Position numbers and translations under genes: made by a program. Below, piece after piece: positions 1-9,400 of a stretch of 64,000 bases of DNA. How positions within the stretch are numbered: position 1 is the stretch's first letter; each line of letters starts with the position of its first letter. The notes below the pieces were generated by a model, which was given only the letters and a program-made list of their open reading frames with translations, did not search any database and had not been told where the DNA came from. Origin of the DNA: Roseiarcus sp963780825 (lineage in GTDB: Bacteria; Pseudomonadota; Alphaproteobacteria; Rhizobiales; Beijerinckiaceae); assembly GCA_963780825.1 (NCBI GenBank), contig CAWADL010000024.1:1-64000 (forward strand), read 5' to 3'.

Positions 1-117
1 ACTGTGCGCGCTGTCGTGGAGGGACTGGGCTGGCGCAGCTTAGGGCTGATCCCGTCGCCAATCCTTGGCGGCGAAGGCGCGCGCGAATTTCTCTATGCCG
101 CTACGCGCGCATTGTAG
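1..117 (+). CDS. tlyA: TlyA-family RNA methyltransferase / hemolysin-like protein, C-terminal fragment
   Basis: Only the last 38 codons lie in the window; the frame is open from base 1 and stops at TAG 115-117. The tail contains SPILGGEGAREFLYA, which resembles the SPI-GG-GN-REFL ending of TlyA proteins (S4 domain plus FtsJ-type methyltransferase, 2'-O-methylation of rRNA). Family knowledge supports the name; only this short ending is seen, so the catalytic part cannot be judged. The stop codon lies inside the left arm of a hairpin repeat. Confidence 0.6.
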   Translation, partial: TVRAVVEGLGWRSLGLIPSPILGGEGAREFLYAATRAL

Positions 118-163
118 CCGCGATCTCCAGATCGCAACGACCGCGATCTGGAGACCGCGGCTA
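115..163. repeat. Palindromic repeat, family E (about 49 bp)
   Basis: Arms at 115-135 and 143-163 are reverse complements except for one mismatch (core GCGATCTCCAGATCGC / GCGATCTGGAGACCGC), with a 7-nt loop. It lies between the convergent ends of the tlyA-like gene and fabI and could work as a two-way terminator, though it has no T-run. Relatives with the same TGTAGCC...GGCTACA ends occur at 44813-44866 and 55308-55625. Confidence 0.75.
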
Positions 164-167
164 AATG

Positions 168-995
168 CTACGCGCTACCTACGGTAACGTCGGGCGCGTC
201 AGGGTGCTTCATGCCGACCACATGGTATCCCGCGTCGACATGCAGGATTTCGCCGGTGACGCCGAGCGCCATCGGCGAGAGCAGGTAGACCGCGGACTGG
301 CCGACCTCCTCGATCGTCACGGTGCGCCGCAGCGGCGAATTGAACTCGTTCCAGCGCAGGATATAGCGAAAATCGCCGATGCCCGAGGCCGCCAAGGTCT
401 TGATCGGCCCCGCCGAGATCGCGTTGACCCGGATATTCTGGTCGCCGAGATCGGCGGCGAGATAGCGGACGCTCGCCTCCAGCGCCGCCTTGGCCACCCC
501 CATCACATTGTAATGCGGCATCCATTTCTCAGCGCCGTAGTAGGTCAAGGTCAGCATCGACCCGCCGTTCTTCATCAGCTTCTCGGCGCGCTGAGCAATG
601 GCGGTAAATGAATAGCACGAAATCAATAGGGACTTAGCAAAATTATCCTCAGTGGTTTCGATATATCGGCCGGTGAGCTGGTCTTTATCCGAGAAGGCGA
701 CGCAGTGGACGAGGAAGTCGAGCCCGCCCCATAGTTTTTCGGCTTCGGCGAAGGCGGCGTCGATGGTCGCGCTGTCGGTGACGTCGCAATGCCCGAGCAC
801 GTGCGCGCCGATCTCCGCCGCAAGTGGACGTACGCGCTTCTCCAGCGCATCGCCCTGGAAAGTGAACGCAATTTCGGCGCCCGCCGCCCGCGCCGCCTTG
901 GCGATGCCCCAGGCGATCGAGCGGTTGTTGGCGACGCCGAACACTACGCCCTTCAATCCGCGCATTGCGCCTTCGCTCGCCATCGTGCTCGTCAT
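168..995 (-). CDS. fabI: Enoyl-[acyl-carrier-protein] reductase (NADH) FabI
   Basis: Catalyses the last reduction in each round of type II fatty acid synthesis, in the cytoplasm. The protein (about 275 aa from ATG at 995, MTSTMASEGAMRGLKG) shows the FabI cofactor loop GVANNRSIAWGIA near residue 20 and the FabI-type catalytic spacing Tyr-x6-Lys in HYNVMGVAK near residue 165, followed by the substrate-loop region SAGPIKTLAASGI. The frame stays open upstream to 1100, but that part has no FabI similarity, so 995 (or the internal Met before RGLKG) is the better start. Pairing with pdxH, a surface lipoprotein and a DnaJ-like gene is a familiar Hyphomicrobiales neighbourhood, here split by the genes at 1172-2496. 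Confidence 0.95.
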   Translation of the reverse strand: MTSTMASEGAMRGLKGVVFGVANNRSIAWGIAKAARAAGAEIAFTFQGDALEKRVRPLAAEIGAHVLGHCDVTDSATIDAAFAEAEKLWGGLDFLVHCVAFSDKDQLTGRYIETTEDNFAKSLLISCYSFTAIAQRAEKLMKNGGSMLTLTYYGAEKWMPHYNVMGVAKAALEASVRYLAADLGDQNIRVNAISAGPIKTLAASGIGDFRYILRWNEFNSPLRRTVTIEEVGQSAVYLLSPMALGVTGEILHVDAGYHVVGMKHPDAPDVTVGSA

Positions 996-1171
996 GAACC
1001 TGCCCAACCTCGCAACCCGGCCTTGGTTTGCATAGCCCCGGCGACAGCGGATGGGAAGGCGCGAGAAACTGGCGCAACATTTAATCGGCTCGAGGCGCAT
1101 TATCCGCTTGGAGGGAGAGTCGGATCAGCATAAACTGCTTAACGGCTCATTTACCGCGTAGGTCTCCCGAC

Positions 1172-1686
1172 GTGCCAAACAATCGAGAGTGGGCTGATGA
1201 GGCTAACGGCTTACGCCGCTTTGGTTTGGCGCTGGTTCGCGACGAGCGATTTGTACTTGATGATTCGGCGGCCGCCCGATTGGTCGACAAGCTGATTCGT
1301 CAGACTTGCGTTGCCCCGGTCGCCCGCGGCGTCGTCCCGCAGGCGCCCGCGGGCGCCTATTCGCGGTTCATCCAGCTTTACCGTCGTCACGTGCGCCGAA
1401 TGTCGGTGGACGAGGAATGGCGTGGAGTGAGGCTACTCGCGGACCGAACATCGTCAACGGTGTGCGCGGGCTGCCGCTTGAACTGCGCGAGGCGCTGCTG
1501 CTCGTTGCGCTCGCCCGGTTCACACATGCCGAGGCGGCGCAGGCGCTCGACATTCCGCTTTCGCGCCTGATCGAACGGTTGAACGGGCGCGCTGTCGCCT
1601 CGCGGGACACATGGGGGTGGACGTTGACGCCGCACGCGGCGCTGGCTGGGGGGCCAGTTCGCACCTACGGATCATTAAATGAATGA
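1172..1686 (+). CDS. Sigma-70/ECF-like regulator, frameshifted
   Basis: Read from GTG 1172. The first frame gives a helical N-terminus like ECF region 2 (LRRFGLALVRDERFVLDD) up to about 1435. A second frame then gives a region 4-like helix-turn-helix (LPLELREALLLVALARFTHAEAAQAL, about 1470-1550) and ends at TGA 1684. The two halves make one protein of about 170 aa broken by one indel near 1430-1445. The stop overlaps the ATG (1679) of the next gene, whose product looks like a membrane anti-sigma factor, so this is probably a coupled sigma/anti-sigma pair. The region 2 match is weak, so the sigma assignment is an inference from both halves and the context. Confidence 0.5.
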
Positions 1687-2496
1687 AGGCTATGCGAGCC
1701 CCGATGCGCACGCTTATGTGGATAACAGTCTGACGCCAACCGATACGCTCCACGTTCGAGGCGGCTCTGCGAAGGGATAGCAAGCTGCGGGCGCGCGTAG
1801 AGGCGTGGCAGGCGCAGAACGAGGCGATCCGGCTGGCCTTCGGCGGCGCCCGAAACCGCGAAGCGCGACCGTCGTTTGGAAGGGCCTTCCAACGAGAACA
1901 ATCCGCCTGCAAAGGCGGGGGCGGTGCGCGCGAAGAGCGCGCAGACGCGAGAAAACGGTGCGTTGGCCACGTCAGGGGTTGCTGCGTCGCGAAGGGGCGC
2001 CATACCCGGAGTGACGGCGGCGATCGGCGCGGCAGCCTTCCTCATCCCGATGCTTTGGTTTTGCGGCGGCCCGCCGGATCCGCGCGAGCCGCTCATGCAA
2101 CGCGCGGCGACGGCGCTTCGCGCGGCCGAGCCTTACGCCGATACCCGGCTTGATTTCGCTTCGGAGGATCCACGCGCCGTCTCCGCTTGGCTCGCGCCGC
2201 ATTTCGCGCGATTGCCGCCGGAGGAACTGGCGATGCCTGGCTTGACGTTGCTCGGCGTTCGAATCGTGCCTGGGCTAGAGTCGGCGGCGGCGCTCGTATT
2301 GTTCGAGGACGCCAAGGGGGCCCGCGCTGGGTTGCTGCTGGAGCCGACCGACGCGCTGCCTGATCTGCCCCCGCTGGGCAAGCGGGCCGGCGATGAAGTG
2401 CTGGTCGCTGGCGCGGAAAATGATTTCGCCTATGCCGCGGTCGGACCTGAACGATCCGGAATAACGGCGTTGATCCCCTCCAGACCGAGCCGATAG
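1679..2496 (+). CDS. Anti-sigma-factor-like single-pass membrane protein, frameshifted
   Basis: ATG 1679 overlaps the stop of the sigma-like gene (ATGAATGA). The N-terminus (DAHAYVDNSL, then ALRRDSKLRARVEAWQAQNEAIR) has the look of the short cytosolic domain of anti-sigma factors. It is followed by one hydrophobic segment (AAIGAAAFLIPMLWF, about 2020-2065) and a periplasmic domain of about 140 aa ending at 2496. Reading it needs two frame changes, near 1745-1755 and between about 1850 and 1900. No Cys/His zinc motif is visible in the N-domain. The function is inferred from architecture and coupling, not from a recognised family signature. Confidence 0.5.
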
Positions 2497-2502
2497 GCTC
2501 CG

Positions 2503-2533
2503 TGGGACCATGGACGTCCCTTCCGCGGTCCCA
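2503..2533. terminator. Stem-loop between convergent genes
   Basis: TGGGACC (2503-2509) pairs with GGTCCCA (2527-2533) around a 17-nt loop. It lies between the 3' ends of the anti-sigma-like gene (+) and the TIGR02301 gene (-). There is no T-run. It may be a member of the GGGACC hairpin family also seen at 37012-37065 instead of a true terminator. Confidence 0.4.
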
Positions 2534-2544
2534 GGATCGACGCT

Positions 2545-2960
2545 TTAACCGCCGTAGCGGGCCGCAATGTCCTTCGCGATCCGCTGTGTTTCTTCGAGAT
2601 AGGCGTCAATCGCCGCGCGGGCGTTCGACGTGCAGAGCCGGTAGGTGAGACGGTAGCTCTCAAGACCGCGATTGAAGGCCCCGGCCATTTGCTCCTTAGC
2701 CTCTGCGGCGCGCGTGTCGGCCTCGATCAGCCTTGCCAAGGAATTGCAAATTTTTGGCCGTCGCCGTCGTGGCAGAGATCACGAAGGTAGGTCAGCGCGC
2801 CCATCAACTCCGCCAGCCGCAGCAGATCGGCCTCATAGGGCGCGGCCTCGGGCCGAGTTGGGCTGGGCGTCGGCGTCGGGCTCGGCGTAGGCTTGGCGGT
2901 TACGGCGGCCGCGCCTTGGGCGAGGGCCAACACAATCGCAAGCATAGCCGGCAAAGTCAT
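2545..2960 (-). CDS. TIGR02301 family secreted protein, frameshifted
   Basis: Starts at ATG 2960, overlapping the stop of the Nudix gene (ATGA). A signal peptide (MTLPAMLAIVLALAQGAAA) is followed by a Pro/Thr/Ser linker and then EADLLRLAELMGALTYLRDLC. The rest (SMARLIEADTRAAEAKEQM to the end, with the second conserved Cys in LCTSNARAAI) is in another frame, so one indel lies near 2735-2742. Joined, the protein is about 138 aa with the two Cys and helical pattern of the alphaproteobacterial family TIGR02301, whose function is unknown. Last gene of a pdxH-nudix-TIGR02301 run. Confidence 0.75.
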
Positions 2961-3403
2961 CGAGCGAGCTCAACGAGGGCCGCCGCCTTGGCAAGAATTC
3001 GCGGCAGCTCCGGGGTGGTCGAAAGATTGTCGATCGCCAGCGGATCGGCCCACAAAACGGCGTCGACCTCATCGCTCGTTCGCGGCTCGCCGCGTCGCCA
3101 GCGCGCCGCAAACACGGCGATGACGAAATGCGCGCGCACCCGCCCGCCGTCGTGCGAAATCGGCTCGATATGCTCGACGAAACGGGTGATGTCCGCCTCG
3201 ACCCCGACTTCCTCATAGAGTTCGCGCGCGGCGGCGGCTTCCAGGGTTTCGCCGATCTCAACCACCCCGCCCGGCAGCGAGAAGGCGCCCTTCCATGGCG
3301 CCTGTGCGCGCTGCGCGATCAACACCCTGCCCTCGCGGAACACAGCAGTCGATACCGCCAGGATCGGCCGCGCGGGATAGAGGCGATCGCTCCGTTCGCT
3401 CAA
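2957..3403 (-). CDS. NUDIX hydrolase
   Basis: A 148-aa protein. The complete Nudix box GX5EX7REUXEEXGU is visible as GVVEIGETLEAAAARELYEEVGV, with the expected LPGG just before it. Start chosen: TTG at 3403, overlapping the pdxH stop (TTGA) and placing SERSDRLYPARPILAVS at the N-terminus. The open frame runs further upstream, but there it is antisense or out of frame to pdxH. It likely hydrolyses a nucleoside-diphosphate-linked compound; the substrate cannot be read from the sequence. Translationally coupled to pdxH and to the TIGR02301 gene. Confidence 0.85.
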   Translation of the reverse strand: MSERSDRLYPARPILAVSTAVFREGRVLIAQRAQAPWKGAFSLPGGVVEIGETLEAAAARELYEEVGVEADITRFVEHIEPISHDGGRVRAHFVIAVFAARWRRGEPRTSDEVDAVLWADPLAIDNLSTTPELPRILAKAAALVELAR

Positions 3404-4050
3404 GGGAACAGCCGTTGCCGCGCCCAGCCGGATGCGGTCCTGGTAAACCGCACGCGGTCGTGCAGCCGGAAGGCGCCGTCGGCCCAGAGCTCGACCTCCG
3501 ACGGCGTCAGGCGAAAGCCGCGCCAATAAGGGGGCCGCGGAATCTCGTCCGTCCCGAATTTCGCGGCATATTCGGCGACGCGGCGCTCCAACACCGCGCG
3601 CGATTCGAGCGGGCGCGACTGCTGGCTGGCCCAGGCGCCAAGCCGCGACTGCGGATGACGCGAATGAAAGTAGGCGTCGGCGTCGGCCTCGTCGAGCATC
3701 CGCACCTCGCCGCGAAACCGCGCCTGCCGGCGGAGCGATTTCCAATGGAACAGCGCCGCCGCTTTGGGATGGCGCTCGATCTGTCGTCCCTTCGCGCTTT
3801 CCGCATTCGTGTAGAACACGAGGCTTTCGGGTCCGACGCCTTTGCAAAGCACCGTGCGGACGTCGGGCAGGCCCTCGTCGTCGACGGTCGCCAGCGACAT
3901 CGCCTCGGGATCGTTGACTTCGCTCGCCCGCGCCTCCTCGAACCATAGCAAAAACAGCGAGAAAGGGTCTTCGCAGGCGTCCAGGTTACCGGGGGTTAAG
4001 GTTCGTTCGTTCACAATGGCGGAACTCTTAGGGAAGGCTTGCCGTTGCAA
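3400..4050 (-). CDS. pdxH: Pyridoxamine 5'-phosphate oxidase
   Basis: Oxidises pyridoxine or pyridoxamine 5'-phosphate to PLP using FMN. The 216-aa protein has the PdxH landmarks in order: DPFSLFLLWFEEA, EVNDPEAMSLATVD, RTVLCKGVG, FYTNAESAKGRQIE, AALFHWKSLRRQARFRG, SRLGAWASQQS, and the C-terminal PPYWRGFRLTPSEVE / LHDRVRFTR. Start at 4050 is one option; a GTG 12 codons in (VNERTLTPG) also fits and would remove the small overlap with the divergent lipoprotein gene. Followed by the coupled Nudix gene. Confidence 0.95.
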   Translation of the reverse strand: MQRQAFPKSSAIVNERTLTPGNLDACEDPFSLFLLWFEEARASEVNDPEAMSLATVDDEGLPDVRTVLCKGVGPESLVFYTNAESAKGRQIERHPKAAALFHWKSLRRQARFRGEVRMLDEADADAYFHSRHPQSRLGAWASQQSRPLESRAVLERRVAEYAAKFGTDEIPRPPYWRGFRLTPSEVELWADGAFRLHDRVRFTRTASGWARQRLFP

Positions 4051-4488
4051 AAGATAGAGGCTTTCGCTTCACGACGCGAGGGGCGCAGCGCCACGCTGTT
4101 GCGCTACAGCGCCGCAGTCGCCGCCATGCTCTGGCTTTCCGGCTGTTCAATGCCGATTCCCGGCTTCGTCGACGCCTCGCCGACCGGCGCTGTCAAAACC
4201 AAAACCTATCCGTTCGCGGAAGAGGACTGGTCGAAGGCCGAGGCCGCGCTGATCACCGCGATTCGCGCCGACAACGGCGACGATGCCGCCCAATGGAGCA
4301 ATTCCGCCAGCGGCCGTCGCGGTGCGGTGGCCGGACTCGGGGCGCGGTTCCAGCGCAGCGGCGCCACCTGCCGCGTCTTCGTCGCGCGGATCAGCGGTGA
4401 GGGTGACGCGCACGCGGTGCAAGGTGCGGCCTGCGAAAAGTCGGGCGAGGTGACCGTGTCGGACGCCGCGCCGTTCAAGGGGCTGTAA
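4039..4488 (+). CDS. Putative surface lipoprotein, RT0821/Lpp0805-like
   Basis: About 149 aa starting at a TTG (4039 or 4045). A hydrophobic stretch ending in the lipobox LSGC (near residue 35) indicates a lipid-anchored envelope protein. The C-terminal half (QWSNSASGRRGAVAGLG, then ATCRVFVARIS, then VQGAACEKSGEVTVSDAAPF) resembles the conserved domain of RT0821/Lpp0805 surface proteins, which often sit next to pdxH and a DnaJ-like gene in this order. Role unknown, probably envelope structure. Divergent from pdxH; the start regions overlap by up to 12 bp. Confidence 0.65.
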   Translation: MPLQKIEAFASRREGRSATLLRYSAAVAAMLWLSGCSMPIPGFVDASPTGAVKTKTYPFAEEDWSKAEAALITAIRADNGDDAAQWSNSASGRRGAVAGLGARFQRSGATCRVFVARISGEGDAHAVQGAACEKSGEVTVSDAAPFKGL

Positions 4489-4525
4489 CGTCTCCGGGGA
4501 CCGCGCGCTCTTAACGCTCTCCCGC

Positions 4526-4611
4526 GGAGCGTCGGTCTCCAGGCCGACGAGGGTTATCCACAAGGCCGGCCGCGCGTAGCCAAAAAGGTCGGCGTGGACG
4601 CCGACCCTCCG
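4526..4611. repeat. Bipartite hairpin repeat, family D (copy 1)
   Basis: Left part GGAGCGTCGGTCTCCAGGCC and right part GTCGGCGTGGACGCCGACCC flank about 40 bp. Each half is palindromic. It fills the gap before the DnaJ-like gene. Six more copies are at 11149, 17770, 29947, 33480, 35445 and 45447. Confidence 0.85.
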
Positions 4612-4722
4612 TTGGGCGACGGATCGCTTCCTCGCCCTTGCGCCGCGGGGCCCTTTGACCCACATAATCGGCAAGTCATCGCGTGCTGCCTAAGCGGGCG
4701 CGACAGGGTTTGAAGGCACGAT

Positions 4723-5643
4723 ATGCGCGATCCCTATACCATTCTCGGGTTGGCGAAGACCGCCAGCGCCGCTGAGATCAAGTCGGCGTTTCGCAAGCTC
4801 GCCAAGAAATATCATCCGGACCAGAGCAAGGAGCCGAAGGCGAAGGAGCGTTTCGCCGAAATCGGCCAAGCCTATGAAATCCTAGGCGACGAGAAGAAGC
4901 GCGGGTCGTTTGACCGGGGCGAGATCGACGCCGAGGGCAAGCCGCGCGCGCCGCAGTTCGAAGGATTTGGCGCCGGGCCCGGCGGAGGCGACTTCCGCAA
5001 CTTTCACTTCGACTTCGGCGGCGCCGATGCGGGCGGCAGTCGTGGTTTTGACGCCGACATCCTCTCGGAGATGCTCGGGGGCGGCAGGCGTGCGCGCGGG
5101 CCCGCAAAAGGCGAAGACGTTGCGGTGTCGGTCACCGTGCCCCTGGCGCAAGTTGCGAGCGGCGGCGAAGTGCGCGTCACCCTGCCGACCGGCAAGGCGC
5201 TCGATGTGGCGATCCCCGTCGGGTTTGAGGACGGCAAGGCGATCCGGCTTCGCGGTCAAGGGCAGCCGGGGGCCCGCAGCGGTCCCGCCGGCGACGCAAT
5301 CGTCACTGTCCACTATGCGCCGCATCCGTTCTTCAAGGTCGAGGGCCGCAACTTGAGGCTCGATTTGCCGATCGCGCTCTATGAGGCCGTTCTCGGCGCC
5401 AAGGTGCGAGCGCCGACGCTGGTGGGCGCGGTCGAAATCGCCGTGCCGCCGGGAACCAGCAGCGGACGTGTGATGCGATTGCGTGGAAAGGGTTTGCCTG
5501 GCGTAGGAGAAGCGCCCGCCGGAGACATGCTTATCGCGTTGAGGATCGCGCTTCCCACCACCGAAGACAGCGCCTTATCTGATCTGATGCGCGAGTGGCG
5601 AGACCATAAGCCATACGATCCGCGTCAAAATCTGACTGCGTGA
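4723..5643 (+). CDS. DnaJ-like co-chaperone (CbpA-type, no zinc finger)
   Basis: Co-chaperone expected to stimulate DnaK-type ATPases. The 306-aa protein has an N-terminal J domain (residues 1-65) with the HPD motif in KKYHPDQSK, a Gly/Phe-rich linker (FEGFGAGPGGGDFRNFHFDFGG), and a two-part DnaJ C-terminal domain (from about residue 125, VAVSVTVPLAQVASGG, to the end). The CxxCxGxG zinc finger of true DnaJ is absent, as in CbpA-type proteins. This gene family commonly sits beside pdxH and fabI in Hyphomicrobiales. A strong terminator follows. Confidence 0.9.
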   Translation: MRDPYTILGLAKTASAAEIKSAFRKLAKKYHPDQSKEPKAKERFAEIGQAYEILGDEKKRGSFDRGEIDAEGKPRAPQFEGFGAGPGGGDFRNFHFDFGGADAGGSRGFDADILSEMLGGGRRARGPAKGEDVAVSVTVPLAQVASGGEVRVTLPTGKALDVAIPVGFEDGKAIRLRGQGQPGARSGPAGDAIVTVHYAPHPFFKVEGRNLRLDLPIALYEAVLGAKVRAPTLVGAVEIAVPPGTSSGRVMRLRGKGLPGVGEAPAGDMLIALRIALPTTEDSALSDLMREWRDHKPYDPRQNLTA

Positions 5644-5670
5644 TCTGAACCCCAACTCCAATCATTAGAA

Positions 5671-5700
5671 CACGCCGCTCCTGAAACAGGAGCGGCGTTT
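5671..5700. terminator. Bidirectional intrinsic terminator
   Basis: A perfect 12-bp stem ACGCCGCTCCTG / CAGGAGCGGCGT with an AAA loop (5672-5698) is flanked by AA on the left and TTT on the right. It serves the DnaJ-like gene (+) and the convergent His-rich gene (-). Confidence 0.9.
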
Positions 5701-5706
5701 GACCAA

Positions 5707-6135
5707 TCACATCTTGTGCATGGGGTGCGCCTTATGCACGGGATGCATCGTGTGTACGGGATGCATCGTGTGCATGGGATGCATCGTGTGCATCGGGTGC
5801 ATCGTGTGCATGGGATGCATCGTGTGCATCGGGTGCATCATGTGCATGGGGTGCATCGTGTGCATGGGGTGCATCGTGTGCATGGGGTGCATCGCGTGCA
5901 TGGGGTGCATCGCGTGCATGGGGTGCATCGTGTGCATGGGATGCATCGCGTGCATGGGGTGCATCATGTGATGCATCTTATGGTGATGATGATGGTGATG
6001 ATGATGGTGGTGGTGATGCTGATGGTGGTGGTGATGATGATGATGATGATGATGGTGCTGAGCCGCGAAAGCGGCGACAGGGCTGAAAGCTATCGCCAGC
6101 GAGGCGACAGCGGCAGCTGCGAGGGTCTTGAGCAA
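5707..6135 (-). CDS. Secreted poly-His / HPMHxM-repeat protein, probable metal binder
   Basis: A 142-aa protein with a clear signal peptide (MLKTLAAAAVASLAIAFSP, cut near AFA-AQ), so it is exported. Then come 12 His, one Gln, 13 His and a short KMHHMM, followed by 14 tandem copies of a six-residue unit H-P-(M/V)-H-x-(M/A), almost to the last residue. The DNA is an 18-bp tandem repeat. About half of the mature protein is His and about a quarter Met, which suggests binding of Cu, Ni or Zn in the periplasm or outside the cell. This is an inference from composition; I recognise no named family. Long frames are also open on the + strand because of the repeat (Cys-Met-Gly-Cys repeats), but only the minus frame has a signal peptide. 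Divergent from the synthetase at 6455. Confidence 0.75.
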   Translation of the reverse strand: MLKTLAAAAVASLAIAFSPVAAFAAQHHHHHHHHHHHHQHHHHHHHHHHHHHKMHHMMHPMHAMHPMHTMHPMHAMHPMHAMHPMHTMHPMHTMHPMHMMHPMHTMHPMHTMHPMHTMHPMHTMHPVHTMHPVHKAHPMHKM

Positions 6136-6454
6136 GGCGAATATCCTTTAAGTCGGCTGCCGAATGCGGGCCGCATAGGCTTTGATGTCTTCGCACCGCT
6201 GAACGCCTGATGAACGGAAGGTTAACCTCGGATTAACGCCGCCTCGGCGACCCAAAGAAAGCCTGCTTATTGCTAAAGTTGGCTAAGGGTTCGGCGATGT
6301 TCAGTGTGCGTTCAGCTTGGAAATCGCAATTGTATTTCGTCGATCAGTCCGGGCCAACCGGCGGCGACGACCGGGGGCACTTCACGCGGCTTAAGCGCCG
6401 CCGTTTGCGCGCGTCCATCTCGTCGCCAGAAGGCCCGTCGTTGGAACCGCGCCC

Positions 6455-9400
6455 GTGTCTATTGTTTCCGTCAGATCCGAAGCCCTGTTCAAGGACGGAA
6501 AGAAGCTTGCGAGCCCCCCGCTTGCGGGTCACGGCGACGCATGCGCTCCGCTTTCGATCCTCTCCGACGGAGACATGCTGCGCTGGCGCTACGGCGAGCG
6601 CCTTGAGGACGTGCTTGAGGAAACCTGCAGGCGCAACAGCGCGGCGATAGCGGTTTCTCTCGACGGACACGACGTTAGCTACTCCGAGTTGGACGCACGC
6701 GCCAATCAGATGGCGCGCTATCTTCGCCTACGGGGCGTTGCGCCCGGCGACCGGGTCGCCGTTCTGTTGGACCGCGGACTTGATTGCTATGTGACGCTGC
6801 TCGGCCTGATGAAAGCGCGCGCCGTCTTCGCGCCGCTGGACGCCAACCATCCCGCCGACCGTATCGCCTACATCCTCGAAGATTCGCGCGCGAAACTCAC
6901 CGATCACGCATCAGCGCTTCGCTGACCGGTTCGCCGATACGCCGCTGATGGTGATTGACCACGCGCGCTACGAATTCGCCGCGCTCGATGATGGCCCGCT
7001 CACCGACGACGAGCGCGGCGAGGCGGCGGACGCGCTGTGCTACGTGCTCTACACGTCAGGCACGACCGGACGCCCGAAGGGCGTGGCGGTGGCGCATCCC
7101 TCGATCTGCAATTTCGTCCGGGTCGCTGCGGAAAGCTACGGCTTCGGTCCGAGCGACCGCGTCTATCAGGGCATGTCGATCGCGTTCGACTTCTCGATTG
7201 AAGAGCTGTGGGTTCCGCTGGTCGCCGGGGCAACGCTGGTCCCGAACGCTTCGGCGACGAGCTTGTTTGGCGACGAGCTCGCTGAATTCCTGGAATCGCG
7301 GAACGTATCCTGCCTCTGCTGCGTGCCGACGCTGCTCGCATCGATCGAGCGCGACCTGCCGCAGTTGAGGGTGTTGCTGATCGGCGGCGAGGCCTGCCCG
7401 CCAGCGCTGGTCAAGCGCTGGAGCCGGCCCGGCCGCGCCCTGCTGAATAGCTACGGCCCAACCGAAGCCACCGTCACGGCGACGCTGGCGCGCATGTCGC
7501 CGGAAAAACCCGTCACCATCGGCCGGCCACTGCCGACCTATTCGATCGTCATTCTCGACGCCAAGCGCGCCGAGGCGTTGCCGCTCGGCAAATCAGGGGA
7601 AATCGGCATCGCCGGCATCGGTGTCGCCGAGGGTTATCTGAACCGGCCCGAACTCACCGACGTCAAGTTCATCCCCGATTTCCTCGCGATCCCCAACAAT
7701 CCCTCGGGTCGAATCTATCGCACCGGCGATCTCGGCCGCATCACTGGCGATGGCGAGATCGAATATCTCGGCCGCATCGACACACAGGTGAAGCTCCGCG
7801 GCTATCGGATCGAGCTGACCGAGATCGAATCGGTGCTGCTGGAGATCCCCGAAATCTCGCAGGTCGCGGTCACGACCTTCGAGCCGGCGCCGGATGCGCC
7901 CGAGCTGGTCGCCTACTACTCGGTCAAGCACGGCGCCAAGGCGCCAGACCCCGCGAATATCCTCGGGCATCTGCGCTCCCGGCTGCCGGCCTACATGACG
8001 CCGGCTTATCTGGAGCGTCTGCCTTTCATTCCTACGCTGGTCAGCAACAAGGCCGACCGCGGCAAGCTGCCGGCCCCGAAATCCGCGCCGATCCGCATCA
8101 GCGCCAGCCACGCCGAGCCGGAGACCGCGTTGCAGCGGCTGCTATGCGAGGCGCTGCAGTCGTCGTTGGCGCTCGACGTCGTCTCCATCGACGGCGATTT
8201 TTTCAAGGAATACGGCGCGCATTCGCTGCTGATGGCGCGCTTCTGCGCGCGCATCCGCCAGGTCGCGCCGCTGATGCAAATCGCCATGCGCGACATTTAC
8301 GCGCACACCACCGTGCGCCGGCTCGCCGCCGCCCTGCAGGCCGCGAAACCAACCATCGAAAGCTATACGGAGGCGGAGGCCGAGCAGCCGAGCCGGCTCG
8401 CCTATGCGATGACCGGCGCCGCCCAACTCGCCTACTATGTTGTCGCCGGCCTCCTCGGCGTGGCGGCGATACAGCAGAGCCTCGCTTTCACCTACGCTGT
8501 CGTCGGCTCGCCGCTCGCGTTGATTGCACGCGCGGAAATCATCGTCTCGGCGTGGTTCGTCGGCCTCAACGCGCTCGCCATCGCAGCAAAATGGCTGTTG
8601 ATTGGGCGCGCCAAGCCGATGACAATCAAACTCTGGAGCGTCGCCTATTTCCGCTTCTGGGTCGCGCGCCGGCTGATCATGCTCGCCCCGGCTTATTTCT
8701 TCGTCGGCGAACCGCTGTTCAATCTGTTCCTGCGTTGCCTTGGCGCGAAGATCGGCGCGCGGGCGTTGATCGCCACCGCTGTCGTGCCTGTCGCGGCCGA
8801 CTTGTTCGATGTTGGCGAGGACGCCGTGATCGCGCGTCGCGTGATGGCGCCGGGCTATGGCGCCAGCGGGCAGAGCCTGCAATTTGGGCCGATACGCGTC
8901 GGCAAGGGCGCCTTTGTCGGCGAGGGCAGCGTGCTCGACATCGGCGTCGAGCTCGGCGATTTCGCGCAGCTCGGCCATGTCTCTTCGCTGCAAAGCGGCC
9001 AGCGTGTGCCTGACGGCAAGCGCTATCACGGCTCGCCGGCGGAAGAGACGGTCACCAACTTCCGCCTCGTTGATGAACTCACCACCGGCTCGTGGCGTCG
9101 CGCGCTGTTCACGGCTGGGCAACTCCTGCTCGCGCTCGTGTTTGTCGGACCGATCGCGGAGGTGGCCGTCACCACCGCGCTCACCTTGGCGCCCAACGGC
9201 GCCAGCGTCTTCGCGAACGGTCCCGACACAGCGTTGCGCATTCTGCCGCTCGCCCTGATCGGCGCGATCGCCCTGTTGGCGGGCTCGCTGGCTCTGGGTC
9301 TAGCGGTGATCTACGTCATCCCGCGGGTCCTCAATTGTTTGCTGCGGGAAGGTCGACACTATCGTCTTTATGGCGCGCATCACTTCCTGCAGCGCAACGT

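Noticed and set aside
2255..2275. GTTCGAATC-like tRNA T-loop
   Set aside because: No acceptor, D or anticodon stems can be drawn around it, and it lies inside the anti-sigma-like coding frame.
5699..6210. Long + strand frames encoding Cys-Met-Gly-Cys and HRVHGV repeats
   Set aside because: They are mirror images of the 18-bp repeat in the minus-strand His-rich gene; they have no signal peptide or ribosome site, while the minus frame starts with a good signal peptide.
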